Assembly: GCA_902767065.1 (NCBI GenBank)
Contig: CACXFW010000399.1
Location: 1 to 7,863, forward strand
Reading direction: 5' to 3'
Length of the DNA stretch: 7,863 nt
Origin: an uncultured Lachnospiraceae bacterium
GTDB taxonomy: Bacteria > Bacillota > Clostridia > Lachnospirales > Lachnospiraceae
Shown in pieces: positions 1 through 5,365 of this stretch. The position numbers and the translations under genes are program-made. The notes beneath the pieces were generated by a model. It worked only from the letters and a program-made list of their open reading frames with translations, searched no databases and was not told where the DNA came from. Positions within the stretch are counted from its first letter, which is position 1. Each line of letters starts with the position of its first letter.

Positions 1-117
1 CATGAGGTGTCACCGGCTATGCCGGTGACGGAGTCCTGATGCCATTGAAGAATTCTATTCGGCAATAGATTTCGTTCGCGAGTATAAAACAGACAGACGA
101 GGAGGACAAAACGGGAT
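1..117 (+). other. Upstream leader with hairpin; possible weak promoter
   Basis: No gene is assignable here. One reading frame is open from the window edge to a TGA at 37-39 and could be the last 12 codons of an upstream gene, but this is too short to identify. A perfect 9-bp stem with a 3-base loop spans 9-29. A 6-bp inverted repeat (TCTATT, 4-base loop, AATAGA) lies at 54-69. TATAAA at 83-88 resembles a -10 box, but no convincing -35 box sits 16-18 bases upstream, so a promoter here is only a guess. A ribosome binding site (GAGGAGGA, 99-106) precedes the first gene. The operon may start here or continue from upstream. Confidence 0.4.
9..29 (+). other. Perfect 9-bp hairpin, 3-base loop
   Basis: GTCACCGGC (9-17) pairs perfectly with GCCGGTGAC (21-29) around the loop TAT. 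No U-tract follows on either strand, so it does not look like a complete intrinsic terminator. It could be an operator for a dimeric regulator, an RNA stabilising or processing structure, or a terminator remnant between an upstream gene and this operon. Confidence 0.6.
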
Positions 118-936
118 ATGAAGAAGATACTGCTGGCGGTCGCACCGGTGGATCCGGCTGATTCCCTGAATAATCCAAAGGCAATCGCACGTGATGTGTT
201 TGACTGCTTTCAACTCGGAGCGGGGCTTGTTCACCTGCATTGCAGAGACTTGAACAACAACCTGACTCCGGATCTGGAGATCCTCAAGGAGACCGTGGAT
301 TACATCCGGTCCATGTGCGACATCGTAATAGAGATCTCAACAGGCGGCGTGTCGGACCTTACCATTGAGGAGCGGTGCACCCCATGCTATCCGGACTGGG
401 TGGAAGCGAACAGCCTGAACGTCGGTTCGGTCAATCTGGGAGACGCGGTCTACCAGAATCCGATTAAGGATGTCCGATACTGCGTTGACAAGATCGTATC
501 GAACCATAAGCTTCCGGAGACGGAACTCTTTGAGCTGGGAATGGCGAATACGCTCAGAGAGCTGGATGAGATGTTTCACATTCCGAAGCCGCTCCTGATT
601 GCGCTGGTTTTCGGCCATCCCGGCGAGATGCCGGCTACCGTTCCCGCGCTGAAGCATATGATCCAGGGCGTGTATGACAACTTTGCGAGCGAGGATGTCG
701 TCTGGGGGTATACAGAAGCGCACAGGACAGACTGGACGATGGTTTCCAATGCACTGGATCTTGGCGCGGGAGCCATGCGGATCGGGTTTGAGGATTCGCA
801 CTATATCGCGCCGGGCGTGGAGGTGAAGACGAACGCGGAGCTGATCGCAAAGGCGGCGGATCTGGTCAAGTCCAAGGGGTTCGGCCTGATGACGCCGGAC
901 GATGTGCGCAAAACGTTCTCAATCTCAAGGAGGTGA
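118..936 (+). CDS. Beta-keto acid cleavage enzyme (BKACE, DUF849 family)
   Basis: Members of this zinc-dependent TIM-barrel family react a beta-keto acid with acetyl-CoA to give acetoacetate and a new CoA ester; the type enzyme is the lysine-fermentation enzyme Kce. The 272 residues match the family length. Visible family features are the metal motif HLH (H39, H41), followed by R43-D44, ISTGG with S74, the glutamate of FELGM (E139), and RIGFED near the C-terminus with R221, the third metal ligand E225, and D226. From remembered Kce numbering, these correspond to H46/H48, S82, E143, R226, E230 and D231, so the chemistry looks intact. The N-terminal substrate loop reads APVDPAD instead of the common APTGAET, so the substrate probably differs from that of Kce. 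The ATG follows GAGGAGGA by 11 bases. No encapsulation peptide is seen at either end. The stop codon lies inside the next gene's ribosome binding site, implying translational coupling. The family call is firm; the substrate is unknown. Confidence 0.9.
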   Translation: MKKILLAVAPVDPADSLNNPKAIARDVFDCFQLGAGLVHLHCRDLNNNLTPDLEILKETVDYIRSMCDIVIEISTGGVSDLTIEERCTPCYPDWVEANSLNVGSVNLGDAVYQNPIKDVRYCVDKIVSNHKLPETELFELGMANTLRELDEMFHIPKPLLIALVFGHPGEMPATVPALKHMIQGVYDNFASEDVVWGYTEAHRTDWTMVSNALDLGAGAMRIGFEDSHYIAPGVEVKTNAELIAKAADLVKSKGFGLMTPDDVRKTFSISRR

Positions 937-946
937 GGTTGGTTTG
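927..946 (+). promoter_or_regulatory. Strong ribosome binding site setting a TTG start
   Basis: AAGGAGGTGA at 927-936 is a near-perfect Shine-Dalgarno sequence and overlaps the stop codon of the BKACE gene (934-936). The TTG at 944-946 lies 7 bases downstream, the expected spacing. The in-frame ATG at 902 would put this site inside the coding sequence and has no binding site of its own. Overlap of stop and binding site suggests that ribosomes finishing BKACE reinitiate on the aldolase-like gene. Confidence 0.75.
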
Positions 947-2059
947 ATCATACAGGGGATCCGGTACGCGTCGGATTTCGAGGCGAAAAAACTGATGATT
1001 GAAATCGGAAAAAGCCTGGATGAGAAGGGATATACGCTGGCGCAGGATGGAAGCATGTCGGTCCGGGTGGGACCGAATGCGGTGTGGATCACGATCCAGG
1101 ATTCCGAGAACGGCGCTCTGACACAGGGAGATTTTATCCGGGTCGATCTGAATGGAAAGTCCATGAATCACAGCCCGGATGCATGTCTTCCGGAAGATCT
1201 GGAGATCCATCTGAAGATCTACAGGGAGAATCCGAAGATCCAGGGAGTGATTCACGCATATCCGGTCTGCGCGGTGGTTCTGCAGCAGGATAAACGGGGG
1301 CTGGAAGCGTGCGGCTATACGCCTTCTGTGAGGTCTCTGGGAAAAGTGACGCTGATCCCTTCCGGGGACAGCGCGCAGACGATAGCCGCTGCGGCATTGG
1401 CTGCCAAAAGCGACAAAGGGGTGCTTCTGGAGAATGACGGCTGCCTGATGTGGGGCTCGTGCGTCAGGGAAGCATACCGGAATATCCGGCTTCTGGATTA
1501 TTGCGCGCAGGTGAGAAGCCGGATGGGCGAATGCTGTGGTACGGAATATCCGGGAAGCGCAGACCGTACAGGCGGTATTCAGAGCATAGAGAAAGAGATA
1601 CAGAAAACGGTTTCTCCGGCCGGATCCGCGCAGACAGCTTCAGAAAAGATTCCCGGCCTCACGGGGCTTTATCATCCCGCGGGAGGCGCCCGGAGCTTAA
1701 CTCAGACCTGGCGAAAGCCTGCTTTGCAGGCATTGTGTGTGCAGCCTGGTTTAGCACAGGCAGGTTCCGTGCAGGCGGGTGCGGCGCAGACGGGTTTGGC
1801 ACAGGTTCCGGGTCTTACGGGATTATACCATCCCGCGGGGGGACGGAGCTTTGCGGGAACCACGCAAAGGAATCCTTCTGCAGCAGGGTTTGTGCCGGAA
1901 GGCCATGGACAGGCAGAAGGCGTTAAGCCTTCCCGCCCGGCGGGAGAAGATCCTTCTTCGGACACAATCCGCACCGCTGCGCCGGATCCGGTAAAAGATT
2001 CGACGATGGCGGAAGTCATCAGGAAAAGTATGAGCAAGATGGGGAAAGGAGGCCTGTGA
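944..2059 (+). CDS. Class II aldolase-fold protein, altered metal site, long tail with C-terminal encapsulation peptide
   Basis: Residues 1-196 (from the TTG start; 371 aa in all) resemble the class II aldolase/adducin domain of L-fuculose-1-phosphate aldolase. Recognisable segments are DGSMSVR, LTQGDFIRVDLNGK, VIHAYP and LLENDGCLMWG. By eye against E. coli FucA, only one zinc histidine remains (H104 = H92). The others are Y106 (for H94) and D165 (for H155), and the catalytic E73 is probably D85. The phosphate-binding Asn and Ser residues are also replaced. Family aldolases are about 215 aa; here about 175 residues rich in Ala, Gly, Pro, Gln and Ser follow. They hold two copies of PGLTGLYHPAGG (237-248, 289-300) and end in a short amphipathic helix (about 352-368) of encapsulation-peptide type. 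C-terminally tagged class II aldolases are known from fucose/rhamnose BMCs, so cargo status is likely. Active aldolase function is doubtful; a scaffold or altered enzyme is possible. The gene's last codons form the ribosome binding site of the next gene. Confidence 0.85.
   Translation: MIIQGIRYASDFEAKKLMIEIGKSLDEKGYTLAQDGSMSVRVGPNAVWITIQDSENGALTQGDFIRVDLNGKSMNHSPDACLPEDLEIHLKIYRENPKIQGVIHAYPVCAVVLQQDKRGLEACGYTPSVRSLGKVTLIPSGDSAQTIAAAALAAKSDKGVLLENDGCLMWGSCVREAYRNIRLLDYCAQVRSRMGECCGTEYPGSADRTGGIQSIEKEIQKTVSPAGSAQTASEKIPGLTGLYHPAGGARSLTQTWRKPALQALCVQPGLAQAGSVQAGAAQTGLAQVPGLTGLYHPAGGRSFAGTTQRNPSAAGFVPEGHGQAEGVKPSRPAGEDPSSDTIRTAAPDPVKDSTMAEVIRKSMSKMGKGGL
1652..1687 (+). repeat. Peptide repeat copy 1 (PGLTGLYHPAGG) in the aldolase-like tail
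   Basis: This encodes residues 237-248 of the aldolase-like protein. It is identical in amino acids to copy 2 at 1808-1843, and both are followed shortly by Arg-Ser. Eight of the twelve codons differ between copies, all silently, so this is a conserved short linear motif rather than a fresh DNA duplication. Confidence 0.9.
1808..1843 (+). repeat. Peptide repeat copy 2 (PGLTGLYHPAGG) in the aldolase-like tail
   Basis: This encodes residues 289-300 of the aldolase-like protein, 52 residues after copy 1. The spacer between copies is rich in Ala, Gln and Gly with a loose AQ-x-G rhythm, typical of a flexible linker. The peptide is too rich in Gly and Pro to be a helical encapsulation peptide, so it is probably a separate binding motif. 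Confidence 0.9.
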
Positions 2060-2060
2060 A

Positions 2061-3551
2061 ATGCAGATCAGCACTCAGCAGATTGACAGGATCGTGCAGC
2101 AGGTCCTGAGCAATATGCAGGGAGCAGGGGCTGGAAATCCGGCAGGATCAGTGCCTGGAAGCGGCTCCTTTGCGATAGCCTCTTCGCCGGCGGTTTCTGT
2201 AAAAAGCCCTGGCAGCAGCGGAGAGGAAGGCGTCTTTGAAAATGTGGATGACGCGATAGAGGCTGCATGGACCGCTCAGAGAAGCTGGGCGACCGCATAC
2301 AAGGTGGAAGACAGGCAGAGAGTCATTGAGAAGATCCGGACGGTGTCGCGTGAGCATGTTGAGGAATGGAGCCGGAAGGTTGTGGAAGAGACCGGGATGG
2401 GACGTTATGAAGACAAGGTGGAGAAGCACCTTGCCGTTATCAACAAGACGCCCGGACCGGAATGCCTGACGACGGAGGCCCTGACCGGGGACGCGGGACT
2501 GATGCTGGAAGAGTATGCGCCATTTGGCGTCATCTGTGCGATCACACCGACAACCAATCCTACGGAGACGATCATCAACAATACAATCAGCATGATCGCC
2601 GGAGGGAACTCAGTGGTATTCAACGTGCACCCGAGAGCGAAGCGTGTATCGGCAGAGTGCCTCCAGGTGCTGCACCGGGCGATTGTCGATGCAGGCGGTC
2701 CCGGGAACCTGATCACCATGACCAGGGAGCCGACCATGGAGAATGTCGACCGCATGGCAAACAATCCGAAGGTACGGCTGATGGCCGGAACCGGCGGGAT
2801 GGGCATGGTCAATACCCTGCTTCACAGCGGCAAGAAATGCATCGGAGCGGGAGCGGGGAATCCGCCGGTGATTGTGGATGAGACCGCGAATGTGGAGCTG
2901 GCCGCAAGAAAGATCTATGAGGGCGCGTCATTTGATAACAACATCCTGTGCTTTGCCGAAAAGGAGGCTTTTGTCGCAGAGAGCAATTATGAGGGATTCC
3001 TCTACAACATACAGAAGGAGGGCGCGTACCTTCTTTCTGCGCAGGAGACAGAGAAGCTGGTTTCCGTGTGCATGAAGCGGAAAAAAGACGGGACCGGGTT
3101 TGAAGTCAATAAGGACTGGGTCGGTAAGGATGCCTCTGTGATCCTTACTCAGATTGGGGTGAAGGTTCCGGATTCCTGCCGCCTGGCGGTATGCCAGGTG
3201 AATGCGGATCACCCGTTTGTTCAGGTAGAACAGATGATGCCCATCCTTCCTGTTGTCAGATGCCAGAGCTTTGAGGATGCGATGGAGAAAGCGCTGCAGG
3301 CGGAGCACGGCAACCGGCATACCTCTTCCATCTTTTCTCAGGATGTCACGCATATGACACAGTTTGCGCGGCTGATTGAGACTACGATTTATGTGAAGAA
3401 CAGCTGCACCAAGGCAGGCGTCGGGATTGGCGGGGAAGGACACTGCACGATGACGATTGCCGGACCGACCGGGGAAGGAATCACATGCGCAAGGAGCTTC
3501 TGCAGGAAACGGCGCTGCATGCTGGCGGAAGGCGGACTGAGGATTATATAG
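2061..3551 (+). CDS. CoA-acylating aldehyde dehydrogenase (PduP/EutE type), BMC cargo
   Basis: It oxidises an aldehyde to acyl-CoA with NAD+ and CoA in the compartment lumen. At 496 aa it is a complete PduP/EutE-like protein. Residues 3-20 form an amphipathic helix (IDRIVQQVLSNM core), a classic N-terminal encapsulation peptide. A Gly/Ser/Pro/Ala linker (about 21-55) joins it to the catalytic domain. Family marks are YAPFGVICAITPTTNP (near 152), MAGTGGMGMV (near 241), GAGAGNPPVIVD (near 262), the catalytic cysteine C297 in NNILCFAEKE, and the C-terminal PTGEGITCARSF segment followed by basic residues. The ATG lies one base after the aldolase-like stop codon, with AAAGGAGG 8 bases upstream inside that gene, so the two are translationally coupled. 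Chain length and substrate cannot be read from sequence: acetaldehyde, propionaldehyde and lactaldehyde are all possible. Confidence 0.95.
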   Translation: MQISTQQIDRIVQQVLSNMQGAGAGNPAGSVPGSGSFAIASSPAVSVKSPGSSGEEGVFENVDDAIEAAWTAQRSWATAYKVEDRQRVIEKIRTVSREHVEEWSRKVVEETGMGRYEDKVEKHLAVINKTPGPECLTTEALTGDAGLMLEEYAPFGVICAITPTTNPTETIINNTISMIAGGNSVVFNVHPRAKRVSAECLQVLHRAIVDAGGPGNLITMTREPTMENVDRMANNPKVRLMAGTGGMGMVNTLLHSGKKCIGAGAGNPPVIVDETANVELAARKIYEGASFDNNILCFAEKEAFVAESNYEGFLYNIQKEGAYLLSAQETEKLVSVCMKRKKDGTGFEVNKDWVGKDASVILTQIGVKVPDSCRLAVCQVNADHPFVQVEQMMPILPVVRCQSFEDAMEKALQAEHGNRHTSSIFSQDVTHMTQFARLIETTIYVKNSCTKAGVGIGGEGHCTMTIAGPTGEGITCARSFCRKRRCMLAEGGLRII

Positions 3552-3583
3552 GCAAAAGCCTTGTACAGACAGATAACAGGAAG

Positions 3584-3595
3584 AAACGATCGTTT
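3584..3595. other. 12-base perfect palindrome AAACGATCGTTT
   Basis: This palindrome lies in the 75-base spacer between the aldehyde dehydrogenase and shell genes. No paired -35/-10 boxes are visible around it. It could be a regulator half-site pair or chance. Confidence 0.3.
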
Positions 3596-3626
3596 ATAGA
3601 TGGAGAATACGAAAGGACAGGAAATC

Positions 3627-4214
3627 ATGAAAGCACTGGGATTTATCGAGACTAAGGGACTGGTTGGCAACATTGAGGCGACAGACGCGATGCTGAAGGC
3701 TGCAGAGGTCGAGTTCGTCGGATCGGTTACCATCGGCGCAGGACTGACCACTGTAATTGTTACCGGGGAAGTCGGGGCGGTCAAGGCTTCCGTGGAAGCC
3801 GGACAGGAAGCGGCTTCCCGCGTGGGAGAGCTGATCGGTACCAATGTGATCCCGCATCCGCATGATGACGTGGCGAGGATTCTTCCCCCGAAGGGACCGG
3901 CGACCGCAAAGCACGACGGGGAAGGAGAGACCGTCGAGCTGAAGAAGGCGCTTGGAATGATCGAGACGCTGGGATATACCGCGAACATTGAGGCAACCGA
4001 TGCGATGCTGAAGGCCGCAGAGGTTACGCTGGTCGGGCAGGAACAGATTGGTGCCGGCCTGGTCACGGTATTCGTCCAGGGAGATGTCGGAGCTGTCAAA
4101 GCTGCCGTGGAGGCAGGACAGGAATCCGCTTCCCGCGTAGGTGAGATTGTGAGCGCTCATGTCATTCCGAGACCACATGTTTCCGTCGGTATCACAATGC
4201 CGCCCCTTCACTGA
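3627..4214 (+). CDS. Tandem BMC-domain shell protein (two PduA/CcmK-like domains, BMC-T class)
   Basis: This is a shell facet protein made of two fused BMC domains (Pfam BMC, PF00936), expected to trimerise into a pseudohexameric tile. Domain 1 (about 1-88) starts [10 protein letters not shown] and domain 2 (about 105-195) starts [12 protein letters not shown], joined by a short polar linker (about 89-104). Each half has the canonical core [14 protein letters not shown], the pore loop GAG (37-39 and 142-144), GxVGAVKA, and a VIPxPH ending. By eye the halves are about two-thirds identical and both look like ordinary PduA-type hexamer domains, whereas halves of PduT or EutL diverge strongly. 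The ATG at 3627 is preferred: it gives the canonical N-terminus and follows AAAGGA by 9 bases. An in-frame ATG at 3600 has no binding site and would add nine atypical residues. Pores are presumed to pass small substrates. It is the only hexamer-type shell gene in the window, so others may lie outside. Confidence 0.95.
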   Translation: MKALGFIETKGLVGNIEATDAMLKAAEVEFVGSVTIGAGLTTVIVTGEVGAVKASVEAGQEAASRVGELIGTNVIPHPHDDVARILPPKGPATAKHDGEGETVELKKALGMIETLGYTANIEATDAMLKAAEVTLVGQEQIGAGLVTVFVQGDVGAVKAAVEAGQESASRVGEIVSAHVIPRPHVSVGITMPPLH

Positions 4215-4220
4215 CGATGG

Positions 4221-4259
4221 CTTTGCCCAGGGAGAAGGCATTCTTTTCCCTGGGTAAAG
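4221..4259 (+). other. Long intercistronic hairpin (17-bp stem, 5-base loop)
   Basis: CTTTGCCCAGGGAGAAG (4221-4237) pairs with CTTTTCCCTGGGTAAAG (4243-4259), with only two G-U pairs and loop GCATT. It lies 6 bases after the tandem shell gene's stop codon and ends right next to the PduL ribosome binding site (AAAGGA, 4260-4265). No U-run follows, so it is not a standard intrinsic terminator. Likely roles are protecting the 3' end of the shell mRNA after processing, or lowering PduL translation relative to shell protein. Confidence 0.8.
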
Positions 4260-4271
4260 AAAGGATGAATT

Positions 4272-4922
4272 ATGAGCATGTATGAACTCACGCCCTTGCA
4301 GCTTCAGCAGGTGGTGGAGGAAGCGGTCCGTGAGGCACTCCGCCCGCGGATGCTGGTACCGGTCGGCATCTCCGCCCGCCACATTCACCTGACGCAGGAG
4401 GACCTTGCCAGACTGTTCGGACATGGATATACCCTGACGGTCAAAAAGGAGCTTAGCCAGCCGGGACAGTTTGCCGCGGAGGAAACGGTGGACGTCATCG
4501 GGCCGAAGGGTACCATCAGGCATGTCCGGATTCTGGGACCGCTGAGATCCCGCACACAGATAGAAGTATCGCAGTCGGATCTTCGGACGCTTGGACTCAA
4601 CGCTCCCGTCCGCTCGAGCGGAGACACAGACGATACTCCGGGCGTGACGCTCGAGGGACCATGCGGGCGGATCACAACCAGGGACGGCGTGATCATTGCA
4701 GACCGGCATGTCCATCTGTCCTTGCAGGAGGCTGCCCGGTTCCATCTGAAGGACGGGGATTATGTGACGATCCGGATCGAAGGAGACAAGTGCGGAACGA
4801 TGGGACATGTCCTGGTCCGCGCTTCAGAGAAATTCCGCATGGATTTCCATATTGATACGGATGATGCCAATGCGTTTTTGCTGAAGCAGGGACAGCTGGT
4901 AGAGATGATTCCGGAGGCGTGA
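4272..4922 (+). CDS. pduL: PduL-type phosphate acyltransferase, BMC cargo
   Basis: It converts acyl-CoA and phosphate to acyl phosphate and free CoA, recycling CoA inside the compartment and leading to ATP through a kinase encoded elsewhere. The 216 aa contain the two PduL beta-barrel domains. The metal-binding signatures are VGISARHIHL (H37, H39), FAAEETVDV (E70/E71) and DRHVHLS (H146, H148), as expected for this di-zinc enzyme. R94 sits in the conserved GPLRSRTQIEVS segment. Residues 8-24 (PLQLQQVVEEAVREALR) form an amphipathic helix of encapsulation-peptide type, typical of BMC-associated PduL. The ATG follows AAAGGA by 6 bases, directly after the hairpin at 4221-4259. A gap of about 180 bases follows. 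Function is secure; the acyl group is not known. Confidence 0.95.
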   Translation: MSMYELTPLQLQQVVEEAVREALRPRMLVPVGISARHIHLTQEDLARLFGHGYTLTVKKELSQPGQFAAEETVDVIGPKGTIRHVRILGPLRSRTQIEVSQSDLRTLGLNAPVRSSGDTDDTPGVTLEGPCGRITTRDGVIIADRHVHLSLQEAARFHLKDGDYVTIRIEGDKCGTMGHVLVRASEKFRMDFHIDTDDANAFLLKQGQLVEMIPEA

Positions 4923-5101
4923 ACGGAAGGAAGAGCTTTGGCCTGCGCATTCCCGGTTATACTGGTTCGCGTTCGCAAGACGCGCACATTGGGCGGACGA
5001 AGCCTTGAAGGATGCGCATTACAACGGATCCGGAAAGTCGCAGGCCATACCCGCGACGAAACAGGAAGCATTTACAGAGTTTAGAAGTCGGAGGATCAGA
5101 T

Positions 5102-5365
5102 ATGATTCTTGGTACGGTGCGCGGCAATGTTATTTCAACGCGCAAGATGGAGAATCTGGTAGGCTATAAATTTCTTCTTGTAGAACCGTATTACGGAACA
5201 AAGAAGGATATGATCGTTGCCGCGGATACGATCGGGGCAGGAGTCGGGGAACTGGTGCTTGTCACAACGGATGAGACGACGCAGCATGCTCTCACGCACC
5301 CATCGCCTGTCGATGCGTTCATCGTCGGGATTGTGGACTATCCGCCTGAGGAGAAGAAGGTATGA
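5102..5365 (+). CDS. eutN: Pentameric shell vertex protein (EutN/CcmL, BMC-P)
   Basis: Proteins of this family form pentamers that cap the vertices of the polyhedral shell. The 87-residue product fits the usual size (about 85-100). It begins MILGTVRGNVISTRK, the standard BMC-P N-terminus, then has GYKFLLVEPY, AADTIGAGVGELVLV and VDAFIVGIVD. The loop after the central strand reads TTDETTQHAL where many family members have a GSSAR-like segment, a minor variation. The start at 5102 follows GGAGGA (5090-5095) by 6 bases; an upstream in-frame ATG at 5012 would add about 30 residues unlike the family. The stop overlaps the next start by four bases (ATGA), so it is translationally coupled to the flavoprotein. 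Confidence 0.94.
   Translation: MILGTVRGNVISTRKMENLVGYKFLLVEPYYGTKKDMIVAADTIGAGVGELVLVTTDETTQHALTHPSPVDAFIVGIVDYPPEEKKV

Noticed and set aside
902..943. ATG at 902 as the start of the aldolase-like gene
   Set aside because: It has no ribosome binding site and lies within BKACE. A near-perfect site at 927-936 points to the TTG at 944.
1717..1731. Inverted repeat GCCTGC-TTT-GCAGGC as a regulatory site
   Set aside because: It is only 6 bp, lies within coding sequence of a GC-rich linker, and is likely to be chance.
1450..1926. 158-codon open frame in another + frame over the aldolase-like tail
   Set aside because: The main frame is continuous, carries the repeated peptide with silent changes, and ends in an encapsulation peptide and well-spaced stop. 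The alternative frame has no recognisable content and no sign of a frameshift.
3600..3626. ATG at 3600 as the start of the tandem shell protein
   Set aside because: There is no binding site before it and it adds residues unlike BMC proteins. The ATG at 3627 gives the canonical start.
3671..4024. 39-base near-repeat as a mobile or CRISPR repeat
   Set aside because: It has only two copies, 315 bases (105 codons) apart in frame, and is explained by the duplicated BMC domain.
4221..4259. Hairpin as an intrinsic terminator
   Set aside because: No U-run follows, and a ribosome binding site and PduL start immediately afterwards.
3594..4808. Long open frame of 404 codons on the minus strand
   Set aside because: It lies opposite the shell and PduL genes, spans their spacer, shows no family features, and arises from the codon bias of the genes beneath.
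5012..5101. ATG at 5012 as the start of the EutN-like protein
   Set aside because: It would add 30 residues unlike the family, and GGAGGA sits right before the ATG at 5102.
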